Source of the DNA: Candidatus Saccharimonadota bacterium
GTDB taxonomy: Bacteria > Patescibacteriota > Saccharimonadia > Saccharimonadales > Saccharimonadaceae
Length of the DNA stretch: 37,306 bases
NCBI GenBank assembly: GCA_017404515.1
Contig: JAFRCG010000022.1
Location: 1 to 37,306 of the forward strand
Reading direction: 5' to 3'
The notes below the pieces were generated by a model that saw only the letters and a program-made list of their open reading frames with translations, searched no databases and had not been told where the DNA came from. Positions 30,314 to 37,306 of this stretch are shown one piece after another (position 1 is the first letter of the stretch; every line of letters begins with the position of its first letter). The position numbers and the translations under genes are program-made.

Positions 30314-33103
30314 ATGCTAAAACAAGCTCCCATTTCTCACTGCAAGCCTATTCTTCTCATTGGCTCTATTTTGCTTCTGGGGGGAGGTGGTAGCCTTCTT
30401 AGCAACCTCTCTACTTCTGCTATATCTTCTGTCTCTGGCGATGTTGATATTTATACCGAGGTTGCCCCAGCCATTGCTATGACTATCACCGGTAACGCCG
30501 ACACCGATCCAGGTTGTGGCGTTGCTAATCGCTATGCTGATGCTCTAGATAGCGATAATAAGAAAGTGGATACTTTTGACGGCACCGAAGGTGGAGATAA
30601 TGAAGTAAACACTAATACTTCTTGCTCCAAGGCCATTATTCCACCAAGCTCTTTTGATACCACTTCTTCTGTAGTCACCGTCTATACTAATAACGCCAAT
30701 GGCTACAAACTCACTGTCCGCGCCACTTCTTCTACCGATATCGCCTTTGGTGACAACGATTCTATCGCTGCCGGAGTTTTGGAATCAGAAACTGGCGGGC
30801 AAGGTATTTGGTCTTACAAGACCGATTCTGACATTCTTGACTGGACCGCTATGACTACCACCGACCACATCATCAGGACAAGGCTTACTAAAACTACTGA
30901 CGGGGAAGCTACTAATGTGACTTATGGAATTTCTACCAGGCCAAATCAAGCTGCTGGTGTTTACCAAACCAAGTTGACTTATACGGCCACCACCATAGAT
31001 GGGTCGGAGGATCCAGATGATCCAATTCATAATTATTCTTTGTCGTACAATTTGAACGGCGGCACTGGCACAATCAGTGATCAGACTCACGATTCTGTTA
31101 GTAGTACTTGGACTACCAATGTTAGCTATACTTCGCCATCCAAGACGGGTTATAATTTCAAGGGTTGGACCACTGTTGAAGGTAGCAGCACTGCAGAATA
31201 TCAACCTGGTAACAGTATCACTATCTCAGCGGCAAATCCAACTGTTACACTCTATGCCGTCTGGGCACAGGCCTATACTTACGCTGTTACTGTCAACTGC
31301 GGCGGTGGTAGCGGTTGTGACTCTGGTTTTGGACCAATTAGCACCGAAAACTCCAGCTATAGTTACAACCACACTTTGTCTTCTGGCACACCAGCTAAGA
31401 CCGGCTATACTTTCATCGGCTACAGATCTAGCATAGACTCCTTGCTCTATAGTCCTGGAGATACAATTAGTCTTACTCCCGCCAATCGCACCGCTACTCT
31501 TACTGCCGAATGGGCAGAGAATCATAGCTACAGTATTGAATACAATATGAATGGCGGCAGTGGCACCATCGCTACTCAGAGCAATACCACCACGGCCACT
31601 TCTTGGACTACCACTCTTAGTGGCACCAGTCCTAGCCGCTCTGGATATAATTTCAAGGGTTGGTCCACTAGCAGTACTGCCACTACGGCAACATATCAAC
31701 CAAGTGGCAGCATTACTGTGACTGCTTCCCAGCCAAATGTTGTCCTCTATGCGGTCTGGGCAGAGACCTATACTTATGCTATCACCGTAAATTGTAATGG
31801 CGGCAGCAATTGTGATTCCGGCTATGGGCCAGTCGTTACAGAAAATTCCAGTTATTCTCATACTCACACCCTATCTTCTACCGAACCAACCAAATCTGGC
31901 TATGTCTTTAATGGATATCAATCCAGCGTAGGCAGTACCACCTATTTGCAGGGACAAAGCGTTACACTTAGTTCATCCATGAGACAGGTAACTTTGACTG
32001 CGCAGTGGGTAAAAACTTATACTTACTCTGTTTCCTATAATTGTCAAAGTGGTACCGGATGTCCATCCAACACAAATACAACCATAACTAATACTAGCTA
32101 TTCTTATACTATTCCGTCTACTACACCAACCAGAGACGGTTACAATTTCATAAAATATAATACTCAGTCTAATGGTGGCGGCACTGATTATTCGCCTGGC
32201 GGCACTATCAATTTGACTTCATCTAGTCCGTCAATTACGCTCTATGCGCAATGGGAAGAAAAAGCTAATGACTTTTGGTCAATTACTACAATGCAAGAAA
32301 TGACTACTGCTATCTGTAACACCGTATATACTCCATCTAGTACAACCAGTGCTAGCGCTATCAAAACCACCAAAGCATCCTACACCGCTACTAGCAATGG
32401 TGCTGACCAAGTCCCAAGCAGATCACTTAGAGATACTAGGGATGGCAAATACTATACCGTCAAGAAACTAGCTGATGGTAACTGCTGGATGACCGACAAT
32501 CTAAAACTCACACTTTCAGACGGCGTGCCAGTAGAAATTGCTAATAATACTACCGGTGCTTCGGCCGGTACATGGACACCGACGGCTACAACTGGTTCTG
32601 GCGGATATAACCAGGCAATTAATAGAAATACTGTGTTTGATAATTCTACTACTCATCAATGGTATTATAGTTGGTGGGCAGCTACCGCTGGGTCGGATAT
32701 CCAAACTGGCGGTGCTCAAGCTCAAAACTCTATTTGTCCAGTAGGATGGAAGCTTCCAAGAAGCTATGCTAATTCGTCGGCAAAATCTTTCGGTGGGCTA
32801 TTTGAAGCATACGGAATGAGTATTACTTACAATTCATCAGCGACTTATCCATATGTAATAAATGAAGTTAATGTCAGTGCGTTAGAGAGTCAAGTCATCG
32901 GGCTAGGTAGATATGGCCTATATACTGGTAGTTTCCAACATAACGGCGTTAGCGGTACTTACTATAATGGCGATGCGGCAGCAGGTTCCAACAATGGCAG
33001 CACTGGCGGCTATACCAATTATAGTGATAGTGGTAGCAGCGTCAGTGCTGGCGGCAACAGAAGTATCGGTAGAAATATCCGTTGCGTAATGGGCAGTAGG
33101 TAA
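30314..33103 (+). CDS. InlB B-repeat and FISUMP-domain surface protein
   Basis: Protein of 929 residues. A hydrophobic signal or anchor (about 10-35) leads to an Ig-like N-terminal region (about 40-235; DVDIYTEVAPAIAMTITG). Five Listeria-Bacteroides (InlB B/Flg_new) repeats follow (about 240-650), each with a G-Y-x-F-x-G-W/Y core and ending in T-L-x-A-x-W. The C-terminal FISUMP domain (about 695-929) is recognised by RDTRDGKYYTVKKLADGNCWMTDNL, CPVGWKLP and a C-terminal RNIRCVMG. Such proteins are secreted or surface-displayed, and adhesion is inferred. The start at 30314 puts the signal at the N-terminus. An ATG at 30287 is possible but lies in the leader hairpin. Confidence 0.85.
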   Translation: MLKQAPISHCKPILLIGSILLLGGGGSLLSNLSTSAISSVSGDVDIYTEVAPAIAMTITGNADTDPGCGVANRYADALDSDNKKVDTFDGTEGGDNEVNTNTSCSKAIIPPSSFDTTSSVVTVYTNNANGYKLTVRATSSTDIAFGDNDSIAAGVLESETGGQGIWSYKTDSDILDWTAMTTTDHIIRTRLTKTTDGEATNVTYGISTRPNQAAGVYQTKLTYTATTIDGSEDPDDPIHNYSLSYNLNGGTGTISDQTHDSVSSTWTTNVSYTSPSKTGYNFKGWTTVEGSSTAEYQPGNSITISAANPTVTLYAVWAQAYTYAVTVNCGGGSGCDSGFGPISTENSSYSYNHTLSSGTPAKTGYTFIGYRSSIDSLLYSPGDTISLTPANRTATLTAEWAENHSYSIEYNMNGGSGTIATQSNTTTATSWTTTLSGTSPSRSGYNFKGWSTSSTATTATYQPSGSITVTASQPNVVLYAVWAETYTYAITVNCNGGSNCDSGYGPVVTENSSYSHTHTLSSTEPTKSGYVFNGYQSSVGSTTYLQGQSVTLSSSMRQVTLTAQWVKTYTYSVSYNCQSGTGCPSNTNTTITNTSYSYTIPSTTPTRDGYNFIKYNTQSNGGGTDYSPGGTINLTSSSPSITLYAQWEEKANDFWSITTMQEMTTAICNTVYTPSSTTSASAIKTTKASYTATSNGADQVPSRSLRDTRDGKYYTVKKLADGNCWMTDNLKLTLSDGVPVEIANNTTGASAGTWTPTATTGSGGYNQAINRNTVFDNSTTHQWYYSWWAATAGSDIQTGGAQAQNSICPVGWKLPRSYANSSAKSFGGLFEAYGMSITYNSSATYPYVINEVNVSALESQVIGLGRYGLYTGSFQHNGVSGTYYNGDAAAGSNNGSTGGYTNYSDSGSSVSAGGNRSIGRNIRCVMGSR
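31046..32035 (+). repeat. Two diverged 495-bp tandem units inside the InlB-repeat gene
   Basis: Matching sites are exactly 495 bp apart: TACAA at 31046 and 31541 (start of a YNLNGG/YNMNGG repeat), GTCAACTGC at 31292 and GTAAATTGT at 31787. Each unit holds one repeat of the NLNGG type and one of the VNCxGG type (165 residues together). The pair is an old in-frame duplication with no indel seen between the units. Confidence 0.8.
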
Positions 33104-33133
33104 ACTTTACTATTCTTTAATTCCATCGTGTGT

Positions 33134-33139
33134 TATAAT
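33134..33139 (+). promoter_or_regulatory. -10 of the 33170 gene
   Basis: TGTTATAAT, 30 nt before the ATG. Unlike the leaderless genes, this one has a short leader with an AAAGGAG ribosome site. Confidence 0.6.
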
Positions 33140-33169
33140 TTCCTTAAAGATAACTTAAAGGAGTTCTCT

Positions 33170-33658
33170 ATGGCAGAAGAAAATGCTAAGAAAACCAATT
33201 CTAAAAAGACCGATAAAAAAGTAAACAAGGGCCTAATCGCTGGTATCATCGCAGCTGTAGTAGCCGTAATCGCTATCGTGGTCACTGTTATTCTTATCAA
33301 CGCGGCACCAAAAGTTGTTGGCAAATACAACCTTGTAGCATTTGTTGACTCTGACGGCAACGAAAGTACCTCTATGGTAGATTTCATCAAGGCCTTTGGT
33401 GGCAATTACACTATCGAATTCAAAAATGACAGGACTGGCGTTTTAGAAGTCTCCGTTGATAGCTCTTTGTTCTCATCTGATGACAGTACAAGCAGCAGCG
33501 ACAGCTCCAACAACTCTGTCAAATTCACCTATACCGACAAAAAGGTCAAATTTGATAAAGATGGACAAACTGAAGAAGCTGACTACGAATACAAAGATGG
33601 CACTGTCAAGCTAAACTATGATGGCCAAGGCATGAAATTCGAAAAAGAAAAGAAATAG
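33170..33658 (+). CDS. Small membrane-anchored protein, unknown
   Basis: Protein of 162 residues. A lysine-rich cytoplasmic N-terminus (1-21) and one membrane helix (about 23-46; LIAGIIAAVVAVIAIVVTVILI) lead to an extracellular beta-rich domain starting KVVGKYNLVAFVDSDG. This contains a Ser/Asp-rich loop (about 103-120) and ends in charged repeats (KFDKDGQTEEADYEYKDG). No enzyme motif is seen. The start is set by AAAGGAG. An upstream in-frame ATG at 33128 overlaps the promoter. Confidence 0.7.
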   Translation: MAEENAKKTNSKKTDKKVNKGLIAGIIAAVVAVIAIVVTVILINAAPKVVGKYNLVAFVDSDGNESTSMVDFIKAFGGNYTIEFKNDRTGVLEVSVDSSLFSSDDSTSSSDSSNNSVKFTYTDKKVKFDKDGQTEEADYEYKDGTVKLNYDGQGMKFEKEKK

Positions 33659-33692
33659 TCTAGTCACTAGATAATACACTAGTTAAATCTGG

Positions 33693-33720
33693 AAAAATCG
33701 GAGTTAAAGCTCCGATTTTT
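33693..33720 (+). terminator. Intrinsic terminator of the 33170 gene
   Basis: AAAAATCGGAG, TTAAAG, CTCCGATTTTT: an 11-bp symmetric stem, 34 nt after the stop. Confidence 0.92.
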
Positions 33721-33759
33721 CTAGGTTTGATATTTTTGTAGGTGCAAAGTAGATTGCGG

Positions 33760-33765
33760 TATAAT
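33760..33765 (+). promoter_or_regulatory. -10 of the 33772 gene
   Basis: GCGGTATAAT, exactly 6 nt before the ATG at 33772; leaderless mRNA predicted. Confidence 0.65.
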
Positions 33766-33771
33766 AATATT

Positions 33772-34260
33772 ATGAACGAATTTGTAAAACAAAGCATTGA
33801 TGCCCGAAAGTCTGCAATCTTTAACGCATACGAGGTAGGGTCGGCAGAAAAGAAAAAGGTAGATACACTATTTGAAAAGATTGAGGAACTAGGCAAAAAC
33901 TGTCAGGAAGTAGGCGAATTTGAAACAGAATTTGCAAAAAGCCCGTTCAATCAAGAATACCTAGATCTTTTCACAGAAATTGCCACAAGTTCACCAGCAA
34001 AAGGTCTTGCAGCTTCTGGCGGTTCTGCCGGAGTTCCTGCGGATGTTTCCACCGATATTGTCGCTGGCGCTGCAACCGGACTTGCCGAGAATGTCGCCAC
34101 AGGATTAAAACAATCCGTAGTGCCAACTAGGGCAGCGGTTCACCAAAAAGCCTATGACGCTGCGCGAGATGTGCCAGTGCTTGGTGAAGCCATCAATATC
34201 AAAGAAAAAGTTGGCTACGCCGCTCATCTTGGAAAATTATTTAAAAAACGAGGAAAGTAG
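33772..34260 (+). CDS. Protein of unknown function, alpha-helical
   Basis: Protein of 162 residues, not recognised. A charged helical N-terminal half (about 1-72) is followed by a Gly/Ala/Ser-rich stretch (about 75-115) and a basic end (LFKKRGK). No signal peptide or clear membrane helix is seen. The start at 33772 is placed by the 6-nt TATAAT spacing. The next gene begins 1 nt after its stop, so the two are cotranscribed. Confidence 0.6.
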   Translation: MNEFVKQSIDARKSAIFNAYEVGSAEKKKVDTLFEKIEELGKNCQEVGEFETEFAKSPFNQEYLDLFTEIATSSPAKGLAASGGSAGVPADVSTDIVAGAATGLAENVATGLKQSVVPTRAAVHQKAYDAARDVPVLGEAINIKEKVGYAAHLGKLFKKRGK

Positions 34261-34261
34261 C

Positions 34262-34813
34262 ATGCTATTTTTAATCATTAGTGTTATCACTATATCAATA
34301 ATTGGTACTTTGGCCCATTTCCTTTATGATTTAACTAACCACAACAAGTTTATTGGAATTTTTGCAGCTGTCAACGAAAGCACTTGGGAACACATCAAAA
34401 TTGCTTTGACGCCAACTCTATTATGGGGGTTAATTGACGGATTTATTTATGGAGAAAATCCCAATTACTTTTTTGCCAAAACTCTTAGTCTAATTACCAT
34501 TATAATTTTGATGCCACTACTATTTTACGGCCACAAACTGGTGGCAAGGAAAGATTATTTTGTTTTTGACATCATTAGTTTCTATATCGTAATCATCGCC
34601 AGCCAAGCAGTTTTTTACTGGCTATTGCAGCTTAATTCGATGGGATTTATTGTACATTATTTATCCTGTGTGGGCCTGTTTGTGGTATTTGGTGGCTATA
34701 TGGTACTGACGCTTCTTCCGCTAAAAAATTTCATGTTCAAAGATCCACTTACCAACAAATACGGATATCGGGCCCATTCTGAGAAATACAGCATCGTCAA
34801 AAAGAAAAAGTAG
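34262..34813 (+). CDS. Polytopic membrane protein, DUF6512-like
   Basis: Protein of 183 residues with about five membrane helices (about 1-20, 35-55, 65-85, 98-120, 130-155) and a lysine-rich C-terminus. AHFLYDLTNHNKFIGIF followed by AVNESTWEHIKI resembles the DUF6512 membrane family, which has no known function. A weak GGAAAG site lies just upstream of the ATG. It directly follows the 33772 gene. Confidence 0.7.
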   Translation: MLFLIISVITISIIGTLAHFLYDLTNHNKFIGIFAAVNESTWEHIKIALTPTLLWGLIDGFIYGENPNYFFAKTLSLITIIILMPLLFYGHKLVARKDYFVFDIISFYIVIIASQAVFYWLLQLNSMGFIVHYLSCVGLFVVFGGYMVLTLLPLKNFMFKDPLTNKYGYRAHSEKYSIVKKKK

Positions 34814-34821
34814 CGCTCATC

Positions 34822-34855
34822 ACAAGACTATAATAAGTACAAGACTATAATAAGA
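34822..34855 (+). repeat. Two 17-bp tandem repeats carrying TATAAT
   Basis: ACAAGACTATAATAAG occurs at 34822 and 34839, in the short gap between convergent genes. Each copy holds a perfect -10 hexamer pointing toward the minus-strand gene. Confidence 0.8.
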
Positions 34856-34874
34856 GTTTGCATAAAAGTTCTTA

Positions 34875-35777
34875 CTAGCGGAAAAGTTTTAGCTTGCTAA
34901 AATCAACCGCTTCTACTGCTTTGCGCAGCTCCGCTTCAGAGCCGTAAGCAGTCTGATTCCCAGGGCTATCGGATAGCATATGTTGCGCGTATGGGAAGGA
35001 TACTACACGATCTAGCCTTACGGTAAATTTAGCTCTCATAGTTTTAGCTTCTGCCACCCGCACGACACTTAGCGGAATGTCTAATGCACGGCTCATTTCC
35101 TCTGGGAAAAATGTTAGCGAGAAAAGATCCCCATCTTCTTCACCGGCTAGTCGCCCGTATGCTATAGATGTGTTACCCTCAATCCAAAGTCGCTGGTTGA
35201 GCTTACGCATCTTCGCTTTTTCCAAGTTTGCTTCGCATTTTACATATTTTTTGCCATCTAGACTTGTCATATCGCAAACAAAATCACCTTCGCAAGTAGT
35301 GGTCATTACGGCGGCTTTTGCATCAGGAGATTTTAGACCGTTTCTCTCGTCGTAGCTGATGGTGTCGCTGATATAGTCCATCATCACCCAGGAGAGTAGG
35401 CCGGTCTTAGCGTTCTCGGCCATCAGGTAGAATTCCGCTCTGGCACCCCAAAATACGCTGGTGTGGATCCGAAACATAGAAACAATGCCGTAATATTTGG
35501 CGGCATCTCCTTCAAAAACACTAGATTTAGTCGGAACAAAGCCATCTGGCAAAAACTTTTGGATTTCTTCTGGCTTCAAAAGTTCGTAGAACAGGAACGA
35601 GCAATATGGCTCCACCACAAAAGGCATTTTATCAGCTTTTTTGGTGGCCTTTTTTACAATTTTGCGTTGCCACGAAACTGGCAAACGCCTGAGTTTGGTC
35701 TGCATATAATGTGCGCGGCCAACCTCCATTGGGTTCACCATTTTTTCTACATTTTTGGCGTAATTTAGTATGTCCAT
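34875..35777 (-). CDS. Conserved hypothetical protein, possibly acetoacetate decarboxylase-like fold
   Basis: Protein of 300 residues, not recognised with confidence. The central part (about 50-280) is beta-rich (MPFVVEPYCSFLFYELL, YYGIVSMFRIHTSVFWGARAEFYL, SLTFFPEEMSRAL). The segment order loosely recalls the acetoacetate decarboxylase/DUF2071 barrel, but I cannot identify a catalytic lysine. No signal peptide is seen. The start at 35777 is chosen because TATAAT lies 9 nt upstream on the minus strand. Confidence 0.6.
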   Translation of the reverse strand: MDILNYAKNVEKMVNPMEVGRAHYMQTKLRRLPVSWQRKIVKKATKKADKMPFVVEPYCSFLFYELLKPEEIQKFLPDGFVPTKSSVFEGDAAKYYGIVSMFRIHTSVFWGARAEFYLMAENAKTGLLSWVMMDYISDTISYDERNGLKSPDAKAAVMTTTCEGDFVCDMTSLDGKKYVKCEANLEKAKMRKLNQRLWIEGNTSIAYGRLAGEEDGDLFSLTFFPEEMSRALDIPLSVVRVAEAKTMRAKFTVRLDRVVSFPYAQHMLSDSPGNQTAYGSEAELRKAVEAVDFSKLKLFR

Positions 35778-35786
35778 ATTGTTTTT

Positions 35787-35792
35787 ATTATA
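35787..35792 (-). promoter_or_regulatory. Extended -10 of the 35777 gene
   Basis: The minus strand reads TATGTTATAAT, 9 nt before the ATG at 35777. Confidence 0.6.
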
Positions 35793-35838
35793 ACATAAAC
35801 GGCTCCTCTCAAGTTCGGATTTAGGCAAGTTATTATGG

Positions 35839-35844
35839 TATAAT
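35839..35844 (+). promoter_or_regulatory. Extended -10 of the 35851 gene
   Basis: TATGGTATAAT, exactly 6 nt before the ATG at 35851; leaderless mRNA predicted. It is divergent from the 35777 promoter. Confidence 0.7.
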
Positions 35845-35850
35845 TATTGT

Positions 35851-36363
35851 ATGGAAAATAGCTCACCCAAGAAAAAAGATGAAAAAGTAAACACTTTAAT
35901 TGACGACGCAAAAGATGCGGCGGATAAAGGTGATAATACACAAATTCAACTTAGTAATAACTTAATCTCAATTACGCTTGCTTTTGTGGCATTACTCGCA
36001 ACGGCAATTAGCACAAGTAGTGTGCTGCCAACAATTGATTTCTCGCAAAAGATTTTAATCATGATTGCAATTGTGATATTTTGCATTTCGATTTTTGTAG
36101 GGCTGACAAATTTTTATCTAAACATGAGGCATCATCAAAAGACTGCCAAAATAGATAGAAAAAAGGCGCAAAAAGCTAAAACGGTTAAAAGCACAGAAAA
36201 ACTAGATAATGTTGAGAGAACAGAAGTAGCCGTTACTGTGCCAAGCTCAGTAAAACGCAATAATGCCTTGATCTTGACTCAAGTAGTTTTGCTGATGATA
36301 GGTTTAGTATTCTGTGTAGTGTTTATTGGAACAATTCTATTTGGAACGAGCAATAAGATATAA
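35851..36363 (+). CDS. Small membrane protein, unknown
   Basis: Protein of 170 residues with three hydrophobic helices: about 37-57 (LISITLAFVALLATAI), about 70-92 (ILIMIAIVIFCISIFVGL) and about 140-165 (LILTQVVLLMIGLVFCVVFIG). A basic cytoplasmic loop (about 97-135) separates the second and third. No family is recognised. Confidence 0.65.
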   Translation: MENSSPKKKDEKVNTLIDDAKDAADKGDNTQIQLSNNLISITLAFVALLATAISTSSVLPTIDFSQKILIMIAIVIFCISIFVGLTNFYLNMRHHQKTAKIDRKKAQKAKTVKSTEKLDNVERTEVAVTVPSSVKRNNALILTQVVLLMIGLVFCVVFIGTILFGTSNKI

Positions 36364-36421
36364 GGCTTAGTTCGCATTGCCTGTTCAATATGTTCTATAA
36401 TAGCATTAATTAACCCGGTGA

Positions 36422-36427
36422 TATAAT
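36422..36427 (+). promoter_or_regulatory. -10 of the guanine deaminase-like gene
   Basis: GTGATATAAT, followed by a leader of about 55 nt that ends in AAAGGAA before the ATG at 36489. Confidence 0.5.
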
Positions 36428-36488
36428 ATGAGCAGTAACAGTTAAAAGCTTTAAAATTAAATATAATTGAAATAAAGGAAATGAATAA

Positions 36489-36956
36489 ATGTACAAAAAA
36501 GAATTCATGGAGATTGCAATAAGCGAAGCAAGAGAGGGGATTTTTAACAATGATGGTGGGCCTTTTGGGGCAGTAATAGTAAAAAATGGCGAAGTTATTG
36601 CATCGGGACATAACCGAGTACTTTCTTCTAATGATTCAACTTGTCATGGCGAGATTGATGCAATACGAAAAGCAGAAAGTAAACTTAAAACTTATGATCT
36701 TTCGGATTGCGAGCTTTACACTACAGGCGAACCTTGTCCGATGTGTCTTGCGGCAATTTTATGGGCAAATATCAAAAAAGTATATTATGGATGTAGACTA
36801 AGTGATAATGAAAAAATCGGATTTCGTGATGCAAAGTTTGACAAAATAATGGGTGGAAGATCCGATTTGCCAGATGGGTTTATGGAAGAAAAAGATCGCG
36901 AAATGTGTCTGGAAGTATTTGAAAAATACGAAAAAATGGAAGCAAAAAAATACTAG
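36489..36956 (+). CDS. Guanine deaminase / nucleoside deaminase family protein
   Basis: Protein of 155 residues, the length of B. subtilis GuaD. It has the zinc-dependent deaminase signatures HGEIDAIRKA (His53, Glu55) and PCPMC (Cys83, Cys86), plus GGPFGAVIVKNGEVIASGHN near the N-terminus and a C-terminal extension. The HxE here is HGE rather than HAE. Guanine deaminase turns guanine into xanthine. tRNA adenosine deaminase is the main alternative, but the overall pattern is closer to GuaD. It would serve base salvage in an organism that takes up nucleotides. The AAAGGAA site supports the start. Confidence 0.8.
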   Translation: MYKKEFMEIAISEAREGIFNNDGGPFGAVIVKNGEVIASGHNRVLSSNDSTCHGEIDAIRKAESKLKTYDLSDCELYTTGEPCPMCLAAILWANIKKVYYGCRLSDNEKIGFRDAKFDKIMGGRSDLPDGFMEEKDREMCLEVFEKYEKMEAKKY

Positions 36957-37077
36957 AAGAGTATCCAAATTTTACGTAGCAACGCGACTTTTTCTTAATA
37001 ACATAGTGACCAGTAAGAATCGCGCCTTACAGCAGGTTTATTTTTTCATCTGGTGAGAGACAAGAAGACTGTTATGG

Positions 37078-37083
37078 TATAAT
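37078..37083 (+). promoter_or_regulatory. Extended -10 of the cation efflux gene
   Basis: TATGGTATAAT. The ATG 5 nt downstream (37089) opens only a 13-codon frame. The transporter ATG lies 15 nt from the hexamer. Confidence 0.6.
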
Positions 37084-37098
37084 AGAAAATGCTCACAT

Positions 37099-37306
37099 AT
37101 GAAAAACGATCGCGAAAAAACAATAGTTAAAACCAGTATTATAAGCATCTGCGCAAATTTGATGTTAGTAGGATTCAAAGCGACAGTAGGTCTACTATCA
37201 AACTCTATCGCAATTATTACGGATGCCGTTAATAACCTTAGCGATGCACTATCGAGCATTATCACAATCATTGGCACGAAACTTGCTGGCAAAGCACCAG
37301 ACAAGA
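37099..37306 (+). CDS. Cation diffusion facilitator transporter, N-terminal part
   Basis: The first 69 residues only; the gene runs off the window. The first membrane helix (ISICANLMLVGFKATVGLL) is followed by the family signature SIAIITDAVNNLSDALSS, which holds the Asp residues of the transmembrane metal site. CDF proteins export Zn, Mn, Fe or Co in exchange for protons. The metal cannot be told from this fragment. Confidence 0.85.
   Translation, partial: MKNDREKTIVKTSIISICANLMLVGFKATVGLLSNSIAIITDAVNNLSDALSSIITIIGTKLAGKAPDK

Noticed and set aside
31046-32035. CRISPR-like or noncoding repeat array
   Set aside because: The units are long (495 bp), diverged and in frame. They encode InlB B-repeats, with no short identical repeats or spacers, and no cas genes are in the window.
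1-37306. UGA recoding (as in Gracilibacteria/SR1 or Mycoplasma)
   Set aside because: TGA ends the genes at 4608, 11798 and 16534 in the right places, conserved genes show no internal TGA, and the tRNA-Gly anticodon is TCC, not TCA.

Overview
The window reads as a chromosomal segment of a small, host-dependent bacterium of the Patescibacteria (CPR), most likely Candidatus Saccharibacteria (TM7). This is inferred from the gene mix, not from a marker search. The mix is peptidoglycan genes (murB, a class A PBP), a TrbL/VirB6-like membrane protein with a large ectodomain, InlB-repeat/FISUMP and DUF11 surface proteins, phosphoketolase fermentation genes, and many short lineage-specific membrane proteins. 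UGA is used as a normal stop and the tRNA-Gly has anticodon UCC, which argues against the recoded Gracilibacteria/SR1 lineages.

Layout. 1-2.4 kb: a leaderless zinc-ribbon gene, a Panacea-type toxin-antitoxin pair and a membrane-anchored HNH nuclease. 2.4-8.4 kb: an ADP-ribosylglycohydrolase behind a long leader, a phosphoketolase split into two overlapping genes, a PIN-TRAM protein, murB and folD. 8.4-18.8 kb, all minus strand: a secretion/cell-surface block with the TrbL/VirB6-like protein and its partner, a DUF11 protein with a sortase-like tail, and three unrecognised genes from 14.9 to 18.8 kb that look GC-richer than their neighbours. 19-21.8 kb: a small gene, tRNA-His and tRNA-Gly, and a C5-methyltransferase with an adjacent putative restriction enzyme. 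21.8-30.1 kb: a tail-anchored protein with tpiA, two small unknown genes, a HAD phosphatase, tyrS, a class A PBP and tRNA-Arg. 30.1-37.3 kb: a 929-residue InlB-repeat/FISUMP surface protein, several small membrane proteins, a guanine-deaminase-like enzyme and the start of a cation efflux transporter.

Two expression styles stand out. Most housekeeping first genes have an extended -10 (about TATGNTATAAT) whose last T lies exactly 6 nt, or 9-12 nt, before the ATG. This predicts leaderless or near-leaderless mRNAs. Genes inside operons usually carry a Shine-Dalgarno sequence. A second class has -35/-10 promoters with 17-bp spacing, long 5' leaders, strong Shine-Dalgarno sites and intrinsic terminators. 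Three of these promoters, at 17.57, 18.84 and 25.93 kb and all minus strand, are nearly identical. They drive unrecognised genes, at least three of which encode membrane proteins. One of these leaders holds a terminator-like hairpin whose 3' arm could also pair with the gene's own Shine-Dalgarno. This three-promoter set, the split phosphoketolase and the leaderless architecture are the most interesting signals in the window.
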